Assembly: GCA_037447125.1 (NCBI GenBank) | Contig: JBBIHG010000005.1 | Span: 4,598-68,597 of the forward strand | Direction of reading: 5' to 3' | DNA: 64,000 nt | DNA from: UBA2029 sp037447125 | Lineage (GTDB): Bacteria; Chloroflexota; Anaerolineae; Aggregatilineales; Aggregatilineaceae | Part shown: one piece after another, positions 27,182-33,888 of the stretch | Numbering within the stretch: the first letter of the stretch is position 1 | How the letters are laid out: each line of letters begins with the position of its first letter | Position numbers and translations under genes: made by a program | The notes under the pieces: model-generated | Seen by the model: only the letters and a program-made list of their open reading frames with translations | Databases searched by the model: none | What the model was told of the DNA's origin: nothing

Positions 27182-27561
27182 GTGCCAGAGACGCTGAGCG
27201 GGGGAAGAAAGCAGGGTACCCGGCGTCGGGGGGATCGCTGGCCGCAGGCCGGATGTCACGGATGGTGAGCGGACGAGGAGCGAGTCCGCGAGCGGCAGCA
27301 GTTAGGGGGGGGTGAGAGGATAGGCAACGGGAGCCGGCACGGTGGATGGATGCAGGACTTCGGAAGTCTGCTCTCGTTCGCACCTGTGCTCTCGTGTGCG
27401 CCAAGCCGCCTGCGGTCAGCTCTCCAGGTCAAACGGTGGCGCGCGGCACACCTTGCCATGTAGAATGCATTATCGTCTGAAGACGGCCTGATCTGGGCGA
27501 TCTTCACGAAGCAAGCGCCTAGCGCTGCTCCGGTATTCCACGTCGCAGCAGCAGTTCATAC

Positions 27562-28185
27562 ATGAACGTCCACACCATCCCCATGCAGAAACTTCACTGT
27601 TATGTTGATGAGAGTGGCCAAGATACCAAAGGTCGGATGTTCATTGTGGCAATTGTGATATGCGATGGCGACAAAGACGCACTGTTGAGCCACTGCGAAC
27701 AGCTTGAGCAGGACACCGAAAAGGGGAAATTCAAATGGGGCAAAGCCGAACATAGTCGGCGCAGTGAGTACCTGCGGAGAGTCTTTGCCGATAGTCGTTT
27801 CGAAAACAGCTTGCGCTACGCTGTATGCTACAAAACAACCGACTATGACAACACTACCATTAGAGCCATCGCCGAGACCGTCCATGGGTACAAGACCAGC
27901 CAACCCTATACAACGTTTGTGTACGTTGATGGGCTGAGCAAGACCAAGCAGCGCGAATATAGCCAGGGACTCCGGACTCTGGGAGTTCGAGTCCGCAAAG
28001 TGAGGGGTATCGCCAAAGACGAAAACAACGCCCTCACAAGGCTGGCTGATGCTATCGCCGGATTTGTCCGCGATGTCTTGGAGGGCAAAAGCGACACGCT
28101 GCAATTCCTCTATCTGGAAGCCATTCGCAAAGGCGTTCTGATCGAAATCGCGTTGGAACCCACCCCCAAAAAACACCACCCCTAA
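27562..28185 (+). CDS. DUF3800 family protein
   Basis: This 207-aa protein has the DUF3800 signature KLHCYVDESGQDT near the N-terminus and the C-terminal block DENNALTRLADAIAGFVRDV, which together give a conserved acidic pattern reminiscent of RNase H-like nucleases. That fold link is inference. The family occurs in mobile and defence-rich regions and has no settled function. Base composition is clearly more AT-rich than the flanks, suggesting transfer. No strong ribosome site is seen; an internal ATG at 27583 (MQKLHCYVDES) is an equally good start. The last codons (PTPKKHHP) and the TAA stop lie inside a hairpin that is also the terminator of a convergent candidate RNA. Confidence 0.75.
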   Translation: MNVHTIPMQKLHCYVDESGQDTKGRMFIVAIVICDGDKDALLSHCEQLEQDTEKGKFKWGKAEHSRRSEYLRRVFADSRFENSLRYAVCYKTTDYDNTTIRAIAETVHGYKTSQPYTTFVYVDGLSKTKQREYSQGLRTLGVRVRKVRGIAKDENNALTRLADAIAGFVRDVLEGKSDTLQFLYLEAIRKGVLIEIALEPTPKKHHP

Positions 28186-28193
28186 GGGGGTGG
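28168..28193 (-). terminator. Intrinsic terminator, minus strand
   Basis: A 7-bp perfect stem, CCACCCC (28176-28182) with GGGGTGG (28187-28193), has a 4-base loop. On the minus strand it is followed by six U residues (complement of 28168-28173). It can end the candidate RNA and any read-through from the acetyltransferase gene at 28365. It overlaps the stop codon of the plus-strand DUF3800 gene. Confidence 0.65.
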
Positions 28194-28256
28194 TTAGAGC
28201 CTACTTCCCGTGTGAACGGGACAGCTTACCGGTACGGCCAGTTTTCGGCTCACTTG
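28168..28256 (-). ncRNA. Candidate structured small RNA convergent with the DUF3800 gene
   Basis: A minus-strand transcript is predicted from the promoter at 28263-28290 to the terminator at 28168-28193, about 90 bases. It contains a closing stem GAGCC/GGCTC (28247-28251 with 28197-28201), an internal hairpin CCCGT-loop-ACGGG (28207-28220), a small CCG/CGG hairpin (28229-28237), and the terminator hairpin. No protein frame is evident. The layout recalls the 3'-end RNAs of IS200/IS605-TnpB elements, but no tnpB or tnpA is present. Function is unknown. The same folds could form in the DUF3800 mRNA 3' region on the plus strand. Confidence 0.45.
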
Positions 28257-28262
28257 ACTATC

Positions 28263-28290
28263 ATTATAGCACAATTCGATAGAAATGGAA
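28263..28290 (-). promoter_or_regulatory. Candidate promoter for the convergent small RNA
   Basis: On the minus strand a perfect TATAAT (28263-28268) is preceded at 16 bases by TTCCAT (28285-28290). It sits in a short AT-rich patch between the acetyltransferase stop (28365) and the DUF3800 gene and points at the DUF3800 3' end. Confidence 0.45.
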
Positions 28291-28364
28291 TCCTCTCGCA
28301 TTCTCTCGCAGCCAAGATTGTCTCCTCACCTGCGCGCCGCACCCGCCCCAAGCCCGCCAGCGCC

Positions 28365-29069
28365 TCAGCCGGCGCCCCCACTTCCCCGGCGCAGCAGCCC
28401 CTCCAGGTGCGCCTGCACGCCCGGCCATTCGCCGTCGAGCACGCGGAACCAGGCGGTGTCGCGGCTGTGCCCTTTGACGATCATGTGCTGCTGCTGAATT
28501 CCCTCGAACTGGAAGCCTAGGCGCAGCGCGGCCCGGCGCGAGCGCTCGTTGCGCGCGTCGCACTTCCATTCCACCCGCCGGTAGCCCAGGGCGAAGGCGT
28601 GGCCCAGCATCAGCGCCGTCGCCTCGGTGTTGGCGGCGGTGCGCTGGGCGATGGGGCTGTACCAGATGCTCCCCAGCTCGATGCGCAAGTGTTCGGGGGT
28701 GTTGTTCAGGTAGTTGGCCATGCCGATGGGCTGCCCGGTCGGGAGGTCCACCACGCAGAAGGGCCGGCCGTTGGGCGCGCTCACCTGGGCGCGGACGTAG
28801 CCCGCGAACGCTTCCAGCGAGGCGAACGGCCCGCCGAGCAGATAGCGCCAGATGAGCGCGTCCGCGTCATAGGCATCCAGCCAACGGCCCCCCAGCGCGA
28901 TCGGGCTGCCGTTGGAGACCGCCCATAGCCCCTTCAGGTGGCGCTCAATGTCCACCGGCTCCAGGCGCACGAAGTCGCCGCACAGCACGACCGGCTCCGG
29001 TTTCAGCGGCAGGCAGGCGCGCCGTTCCAGCACGTCAGCGGGCAGCGGCGCAGGCATCTCAGCGCTCAT
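28365..29069 (-). CDS. GNAT-family N-acetyltransferase (RimJ/RimL type)
   Basis: This 234-aa acetyl-CoA-dependent N-acetyltransferase starts at the ATG at 29069; the frame is open 36 bases further up. It has the RimL-type N-terminal strand (GDFVRLEPVDIERHLKGLW), FCVVDLPTGQPIGMANYLNN and ELGSIWYSPIAQRTAANTEA leading into the pyrophosphate-binding helix, then ALGYRRVEWKCDARNERSRR and RLGFQFEGIQQQHMIVKG. The substrate is unknown: ribosomal N-termini, antibiotics and small amines are all possible in this group. It is flanked by a lipoprotein gene upstream and the small-RNA region downstream. Confidence 0.85.
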   Translation of the reverse strand: MSAEMPAPLPADVLERRACLPLKPEPVVLCGDFVRLEPVDIERHLKGLWAVSNGSPIALGGRWLDAYDADALIWRYLLGGPFASLEAFAGYVRAQVSAPNGRPFCVVDLPTGQPIGMANYLNNTPEHLRIELGSIWYSPIAQRTAANTEATALMLGHAFALGYRRVEWKCDARNERSRRAALRLGFQFEGIQQQHMIVKGHSRDTAWFRVLDGEWPGVQAHLEGLLRRGSGGAG

Positions 29070-29200
29070 CGTTGTGCTGCCTGGCTCGCCGGCGCGCAAT
29101 GTCAAGATATGCGGCGGCGCGGCTCTCAGGGCCTGGTCTCAAGACTCTTCACTCCGAACTCCCTGCCCACCGTCAATGCCCGGCGCCGGTCTGGTGCCCA

Positions 29201-30637
29201 TCAGAACGGGCACACGTCATTCAGGGTATAGGCGCGGTTGGCATAGCCGTAGCCGTTGAGCACGCCGAGCACGTTTGCCCCGCTGGCAATCGCCGCCGCG
29301 CAGGCCGCCCGCGAATCGCCGGTCGCGCGGAAGTTGTCCATGAACGCCTGGCCCATCTGGGCGAAGCCGTGGCCGGGCGTGCCAGGCGGATTCTCGCCGA
29401 TCAGGGTGTTGAACCAGGTCTCAGCGCGGGCGTTACCCAGCCGCGCGTAGGTGATGACGATGCGAAAGGCGGCGTAGGCGCGCAGCGCTTCGGTCTCGCC
29501 GGGGACCGTCCAGGCGAGCAGATCGCGGCTGGTGCGCGCCTCATCATAGGCCAGGATCGCCGGGCGCCACTGCCCGTCGCGCAGCAGATCATCGGCGTCG
29601 TAGATGGCGTGGATGCGGTAGCGCGCGCCGGGCACTTCCTCGCGCAGGGCCAGCAAGTACTGCGCCCCGTTCCAGTCCCACGTATCCACCATGCTGCGCT
29701 GGGGGCCGTTGGCCGCAGTGCCGGGCGGGTTGATCGCGGCGGTCAACTCCAGCACGCCATCCCCATCCACGTCCAGGACGCTGATCCGTCCGTTGATGGC
29801 GACGATCTGCCCGCTATTGAGTTCTTCAAACGTGCCGACGACCGCGTTCCAGCTCAGAATCTTGGCCTCTTTGACGCAGGCCGCGCCGCTGCACGTCTCG
29901 GTGAAGAAGACCAGCTCGCTCTTGACATCGGTGTTCATGTCGCCCACGCGCACCAGCTCCGGCAAAGCGATGGCCGGGTTGAACGCTGTGCGGTAGAGCA
30001 GGCGATAGCCCCCGCGCTCGCAGCCGTAGACGAGCAGTTGGCCGGCATTGAGCGGCGCTTCCTCGTTGTACGTGGCCGGGTTGTAGAGCGTGACGATCAC
30101 CTCACGAACGCCATCGCCGGTCAGGTCAGTGTCCGCCTGGACGATCCCGCCCCGCTCGCTGAGCGCCCCCCAGTGGCGCAGCGTCGCCTCCAGCACCGTC
30201 GGCGAGCCGCCCGCCGATAGGTAGCGCGCGATGACGACGTGGAAATCGCTGAAGGCGTCCGGGCGGGCCGGCGGCGCGGGTGCGCCGGGCGCAGGACATT
30301 CGTCCTGCCGGGAGTACGGGGCAGGCGGCGGGACCGCGGCGGTCTGCGTCGCAGCCTGGATGGTGGCGAAGGCGGCGGTCGCCGTCGCGTTCGGCCCGAC
30401 GGGGTTGCCTCCGCCACCAGGCATGGGCGTGGACGGCGCGGCGAAGGGGCCAGTAGGCGTGACCAGCCACACCGACAGCTGCCCACCCGGCGTCGCCGTA
30501 GTCAGCGGGCGACGAGTGGGCGTGGGCAGCTCGCGCTGACCGATCACGTCCGTGACTGAGTCGCAGGCGGCCAGCAGCGCGGCGATCAGCAGCAGCGCCG
30601 TCGCCAGGGCAGCGCGCAGGGTTCGATGTGTGCTCAT
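29201..30637 (-). CDS. Hypothetical lipoprotein with DxDGDG-type repeats
   Basis: This 478-aa exported lipoprotein has a signal peptide ending in the lipobox LLAAC (about residue 25), then a Thr/Pro/Ala-rich linker to about residue 110. The folded part holds two acidic loops, DLTGDGVREV and DVDGDGVLEL, which resemble calcium-binding or FG-GAP/VCBS-type loops in which a stored value is described. No catalytic motif was recognised. Low-complexity linkers of this kind are common in Chloroflexota surface lipoproteins. It stands alone, divergent from the tmRNA gene. Confidence 0.7.
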   Translation of the reverse strand: MSTHRTLRAALATALLLIAALLAACDSVTDVIGQRELPTPTRRPLTTATPGGQLSVWLVTPTGPFAAPSTPMPGGGGNPVGPNATATAAFATIQAATQTAAVPPPAPYSRQDECPAPGAPAPPARPDAFSDFHVVIARYLSAGGSPTVLEATLRHWGALSERGGIVQADTDLTGDGVREVIVTLYNPATYNEEAPLNAGQLLVYGCERGGYRLLYRTAFNPAIALPELVRVGDMNTDVKSELVFFTETCSGAACVKEAKILSWNAVVGTFEELNSGQIVAINGRISVLDVDGDGVLELTAAINPPGTAANGPQRSMVDTWDWNGAQYLLALREEVPGARYRIHAIYDADDLLRDGQWRPAILAYDEARTSRDLLAWTVPGETEALRAYAAFRIVITYARLGNARAETWFNTLIGENPPGTPGHGFAQMGQAFMDNFRATGDSRAACAAAIASGANVLGVLNGYGYANRAYTLNDVCPF

Positions 30638-30711
30638 GGGGCGAAGTATAACGCGAGCGGCGGGCGGACGACAATCGGCGGCGGCGAGGCGGCGAGCGGC
30701 TGTGCGCGCTC

Positions 30712-30740
30712 TTCACCCGCGCGCGAAAAGCTGCTATAAT
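30712..30740 (+). promoter_or_regulatory. tmRNA promoter
   Basis: TTCACC (30712-30717) and a perfect TATAAT (30735-30740) are separated by exactly 17 bases. The expected start, about 7 bases after the -10 box, falls just ahead of the mature tmRNA 5' end at 30751. Confidence 0.75.
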
Positions 30741-30750
30741 GAGGGTGCAA

Positions 30751-31132
30751 GGGGGTGACAGGCTTCGACGTGGGAGGCTGGTCACAGACTGCAAGCCGAG
30801 GCGCTCTACCCTCGTTAATCCAGAGCAAACCAACAAGTGCCAACCAGAGCACTCCTCGTCTCGCTATGGCTGCGTAGTAGCCTAGCAGACATCCGATACC
30901 CTGCGGGGTATCCGTCTGCCCCAACCGTCTCCTGTCCGGGTGGCAAGCAGGCGTCACAAACGACAGGGTGCCCTGCGCCGACGCCGGTACAGCGCAGGTA
31001 AGACACACCGGCTAGCGCGCGGCCAGACCTCCGTCGGCTTGGGTTGCCCCGCGCGAAACCAAAAAGCTGACTAAGCTTGTAGATGTTTGTGCTCGAATCT
31101 TGCGGACGGGGGTTCGATTCCCCCCACCTCCA
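30751..31132 (+). ncRNA. ssrA: Transfer-messenger RNA (tmRNA)
   Basis: tmRNA rescues stalled ribosomes and tags the unfinished peptide for proteolysis. The 5' end GGGGGTG pairs with CACCTCC at 31125-31131 (one G-U pair) to form the acceptor stem, and the T arm GGGGGTTCGATTCCCCC precedes it. Only part of CCA is encoded. The tag frame ends LAMAA followed by tandem TAG stops (30875-30880). Read back in frame, the tag is probably ANQSTPRLAMAA from GCC at 30839; the exact resume codon is inferred. The region between is pseudoknot-rich and GC-rich, and length (382 bases) is in the normal range for one-piece tmRNA. Confidence 0.95.
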
Positions 31133-31142
31133 CCTGAATGCA

Positions 31143-31183
31143 ACGCAGCACCGGCAGACATCTGGCCGGTGCTGCGTGTTTTT
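31143..31183 (+). terminator. Intrinsic terminator of tmRNA
   Basis: A perfect 13-bp stem, ACGCAGCACCGGC (31143-31155) and GCCGGTGCTGCGT (31165-31177), with a 9-base loop is followed by GTTTTT. It lies 10 bases after the tmRNA 3' end. It can also stop minus-strand ccm transcripts only weakly, as no A-tract precedes it. Confidence 0.9.
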
Positions 31184-31218
31184 CACCCACAGGGATGCGG
31201 CATTGCCGCGTCTGTTGC

Positions 31219-31245
31219 TGTAGGGGCGCATTGAATACGCCCGTG
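31219..31245. repeat. Short imperfect palindrome related to the one at 36467
   Basis: The segment TGTAGGGGCGCATTGAATAC continues into GCCC and folds as GGGCG/CGCCC around an ATTGAAT-type core. A relative, TTGTAGGGGCGTATAGCAAT followed by ACGTCCC, occurs at 36467-36492. Such GTAGGGGCG palindromes look like a dispersed intergenic repeat. Confidence 0.45.
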
Positions 31246-31298
31246 GGCGTCACCTCTGGCAGTTCCCCGTTCCACCGCGGGGTGTGCCAGGGCGCTGC

Positions 31299-31478
31299 CT
31301 AAGCGGAGCGCTGCCGCTCCTCGGCGATCTCCGCCTCCAGCCGCGCGATCTCTTCCTGCTGCCCGCGCAAAGCCCGGAAGCGCACGGCCATCCAGGCGAT
31401 CATCAGCGCCAGGATGAAGGCCATGGCCGCATAGCCCAGGGCCATGTACTCGGCGTATTTGCCAAAATCGAAATCCAT
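31299..31478 (-). CDS. ccmD: CcmD-like small heme-exporter subunit
   Basis: This short frame of 59 residues is preceded by GGGGAGGA 8 bases upstream of its ATG. The product begins MDFDFGKYAEYMALGYAAMA, has a single membrane helix (about residues 12-32, ending IAWMAVRFRALRG), and a charged coiled-coil tail (EEIARLEAEIAEERQR). Length, topology and position directly after ccmC match CcmD, which helps release holo-CcmE from the CcmABC complex. Sequence conservation in CcmD is low, so the call rests on topology and context. It is the last gene of the minus-strand ccm operon. Confidence 0.75.
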   Translation of the reverse strand: MDFDFGKYAEYMALGYAAMAFILALMIAWMAVRFRALRGQQEEIARLEAEIAEERQRSA

Positions 31479-31571
31479 CGTCTCAGTCCTCCCCGCCTGT
31501 TACCCGGCCTGGATATTCCCCAATTCGCAATCCGCAGTTCGCAATCCGCAATCCACCCCTGTCCTCCGAGC

Positions 31572-32288
31572 CTACAGCTCCGACAGCACTTCGAGCTTGC
31601 GGCGTGCGACGTGCTGGATCAGGTTCTCCAGGCGGATGCGGTACCAGACCAGCACCACCGTGAGCACGGCGAAGGTGAACAGGTTGAAGAACAGCGTATC
31701 GCGAATGCGCCCGCTCACCTCGAAGCTGCCCGTCGGGTCGGCCTGGGTGGGGCCAACCACGACCGGGTGGATCGTGTCGGGCCGGACGCGGATGATGATG
31801 ATCGTGAACAGCACGCTGGCGAAAGCGATGATGCCGTAAACCGCCGCGAAGCGCTGCCGCCGTTCGGGGTCCTCAATGCCAGAGCGCAGCATCAGATAGG
31901 CAGCGTAGGCCAGCCACATGATAGTCACACTGGTCAGGCGCGGGTCCCATGTCCACCATGTGTTCCAGATGGGGCGCGCCCAGGCCATGCCGGTGACGAT
32001 GGTGATCGCCGCCATGCCCAGACCGATCTCCACGTTGGCCAGCCCGAAGGTATCCCAGCGCGGGTTGCGCGTGCGCAGATAGGCGATCCCGGCAGCGACA
32101 GTTGCCCCGAAAGCGATGAACGCCCCCAGGAATGACCCCAGGTGCACGTAGAAGATGCGCTGCGCGGCGCCCTGCTGGCGCTCCGGCCCCACCCAGAACA
32201 GGGCCAGGTAGAGGCCGATGACGAACAGCACGGCGGCGGTGATGGTCAGCCAGCGCAGCAGACGGGTGCGTGAGTCTGAATACGTCAT
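31572..32288 (-). CDS. ccmC: Heme exporter/handling protein CcmC
   Basis: CcmC presents heme for c-type cytochrome maturation at the outer face of the membrane. The ATG at 32288 follows GAGGAG at 9 bases; a start at 32318 would include that site. The 238-aa product has six hydrophobic helices. It also has the tryptophan-rich heme motif WNTWWTWDPRLTSV, flanked by conserved histidines such as YVHLGSFL and TIHPVVVG. These features separate it from CcsA and from the much larger CcmF also present here. It lies between ccmB and ccmD. Confidence 0.93.
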   Translation of the reverse strand: MTYSDSRTRLLRWLTITAAVLFVIGLYLALFWVGPERQQGAAQRIFYVHLGSFLGAFIAFGATVAAGIAYLRTRNPRWDTFGLANVEIGLGMAAITIVTGMAWARPIWNTWWTWDPRLTSVTIMWLAYAAYLMLRSGIEDPERRQRFAAVYGIIAFASVLFTIIIIRVRPDTIHPVVVGPTQADPTGSFEVSGRIRDTLFFNLFTFAVLTVVLVWYRIRLENLIQHVARRKLEVLSEL

Positions 32289-32383
32289 ACGATGATGCTC
32301 CTCGGCAATAGCGGTCAACTTTCAGCGGTCAGCCGTCAGCAAGAACGGTATGGTCTTGTTGTCCGCTGAAGGCTGAAGGCTGA

Positions 32384-33154
32384 TCACTCCTCCACCACGT
32401 AATCGAACAGGCCGTAGCCCGCCGCCAGGAAGATCGCATCGGCTACGACCAGCAACTGAACCCAGGGAAACCAGTCAGCGCGCGGCAACCCTTCCAGGAT
32501 GGCCGTGCTGGCGCGCACGGCGCTGATCAGCACCGGCAGCACAACCGGCATCAGGATGATCGGCAGCATGGCCTCGCGGGCGCGGGCGTGCACGCTCATG
32601 CTCGAAAGCAACGTCCCCGCCGTGGTGAAGCCGATGGTGCCCAGCAGCACCACGAGGATCAGCAGCGGCTTGAGCAGCGTCACGTTGAACAGGACAGTCA
32701 GCAGCGCCAGCAGCACCAGGGCGATGACCAGCACAAAAAGCAGATTGCCGATCATTTTACCGAAGAACAGCGCGCTGCGGTCAACGGGAGCCAGCAGCAG
32801 CGCGTCCAGGCTGCCGCGATCCTTCTCGGCGGCCAGGCTGCGGCTCAGGCCAATCAGCCCGGCGAAGACGATGGTCACCCACAGCACGCCGGCGACGGTT
32901 GTCTGGCGCGCCTCCTTGTCCAGTTCCAGGGCCAGGCTGAAGACCATCACCGTCATGAAGGTGAACAGCACCATGCTGTTGATCAGCTCGCGGCTGCGAA
33001 TCTCGGCCCGCAGGTCTTTCCAGGCCACCGCGCCCACCGCCCGCCAGTACGGGGTCAGCGGGCGGCGCTTGCGCGCCGCTGCAGCGGCGGGGCGGGCAGC
33101 CGTGCCTTCTGCCGCGCTGACGGGGCGCGTCGTCGGTTCAGGGCTGGCGCTCAT
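32384..33154 (-). CDS. ccmB: Heme exporter membrane subunit CcmB
   Basis: CcmB is the permease-like partner of CcmA. The 256-aa protein has an Ala/Pro-rich cytoplasmic N-terminus of about 35 residues, longer than usual, then the typical VAWKDLRAEIRSRELINSM and LSRSLAAEKDRGSLDALLLA, the most conserved CcmB block, and six hydrophobic helices. Its start overlaps the end of ccmA (ATGA, 33151-33154), so the two are co-translated. Confidence 0.93.
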   Translation of the reverse strand: MSASPEPTTRPVSAAEGTAARPAAAAARKRRPLTPYWRAVGAVAWKDLRAEIRSRELINSMVLFTFMTVMVFSLALELDKEARQTTVAGVLWVTIVFAGLIGLSRSLAAEKDRGSLDALLLAPVDRSALFFGKMIGNLLFVLVIALVLLALLTVLFNVTLLKPLLILVVLLGTIGFTTAGTLLSSMSVHARAREAMLPIILMPVVLPVLISAVRASTAILEGLPRADWFPWVQLLVVADAIFLAAGYGLFDYVVEE

Positions 33155-33885
33155 CGGGTCGTCGCCGCTCCTGTCGTGTCGGCATAGAGCGCGGGCAGTG
33201 CGCCTGGATCCACCTCGCGACAGGGCGCGTCGAAGGCGATCTTGCCCCGGCTGAGGATGGCGATCCGGTCGGCCAGTGCGTGCCCGCGCCGCAGGTCGTG
33301 GGTGGTCATGATCACTGTGCGCCCACCGATGGCCACCTCGCGCAGCAGCTCATCGAGCAGGGCTGCCGCGTCCTGATCCAGCCCGGTGTACGGCTCGTCG
33401 AGCAGCAACACTGCCGGGTCGTGCAGGATGGCGCGAGCAATCGCCAGCCGTTGCTGCATGCCCCGGCTGTAGGTGCCCACGACATCGCGGGCGCGGCGGG
33501 CCAGCCCCACCCGGCGCAGCACTGACTCCACGCGAGCACGGCGCGCCTCGCGCGGCAGATTATACAGTCGGGCGAAGAAAAGCAGATTCTCTTCGCCGGT
33601 CAGCGTATCGTAGAGCAGCGGCAGGTGGCTGACCACGCCAAGCTGCGCCCGCACGAACTCGGCTTCGCCGGGCAGCTCCCACCCGCCGACGCGCACCGTG
33701 CCGCTCGTGGGGCGAGCCAGCGCCCCCAGAATGCGCAGCAGCGTCGTCTTGCCGGAGCCGTTCGGCCCCAACAGCGTCAGGAACTGCCCGCGCGGCACGT
33801 CGAAGTCCAGCCCGCGCAGCACCGGGTTGAGGCCGAATGTCTTGGTCAGCGCGCGGACTTCAATCGTCCGGTCGGCAGGGGACAT
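33151..33885 (-). CDS. ccmA: Heme exporter ATP-binding protein CcmA
   Basis: This 244-aa ABC ATPase has Walker A LLGPNGSGKTTLLRIL (about residues 37-52), the signature YSRGMQQRLAIARAIL, Walker B AVLLLDEPYTGLD and H-loop MTTHDL. In the family it powers release of heme-loaded CcmE from CcmC rather than transporting heme itself. It follows the cytochrome lipoprotein gene with 3 bases between and overlaps ccmB, so the complex is made from one message. Confidence 0.93.
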   Translation of the reverse strand: MSPADRTIEVRALTKTFGLNPVLRGLDFDVPRGQFLTLLGPNGSGKTTLLRILGALARPTSGTVRVGGWELPGEAEFVRAQLGVVSHLPLLYDTLTGEENLLFFARLYNLPREARRARVESVLRRVGLARRARDVVGTYSRGMQQRLAIARAILHDPAVLLLDEPYTGLDQDAAALLDELLREVAIGGRTVIMTTHDLRRGHALADRIAILSRGKIAFDAPCREVDPGALPALYADTTGAATTR

Positions 33886-33888
33886 GCG

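Noticed and set aside
27182..27561. Possible small gene or FNR site between nrfH and the DUF3800 gene
   Set aside because: No frame with a ribosome site and no convincing palindrome of FNR type were found.
28168..28256. Remnant of a complete IS200/IS605 element
   Set aside because: The RNA-like hairpins resemble such ends, but no tnpA or tnpB coding sequence or second end was seen. The relation is therefore left as an analogy.
30634..31231. Minus-strand frames of 124 and 138 residues over the tmRNA gene
   Set aside because: They overlap the tmRNA with its acceptor, T arm and tag; neither frame resembles a protein.
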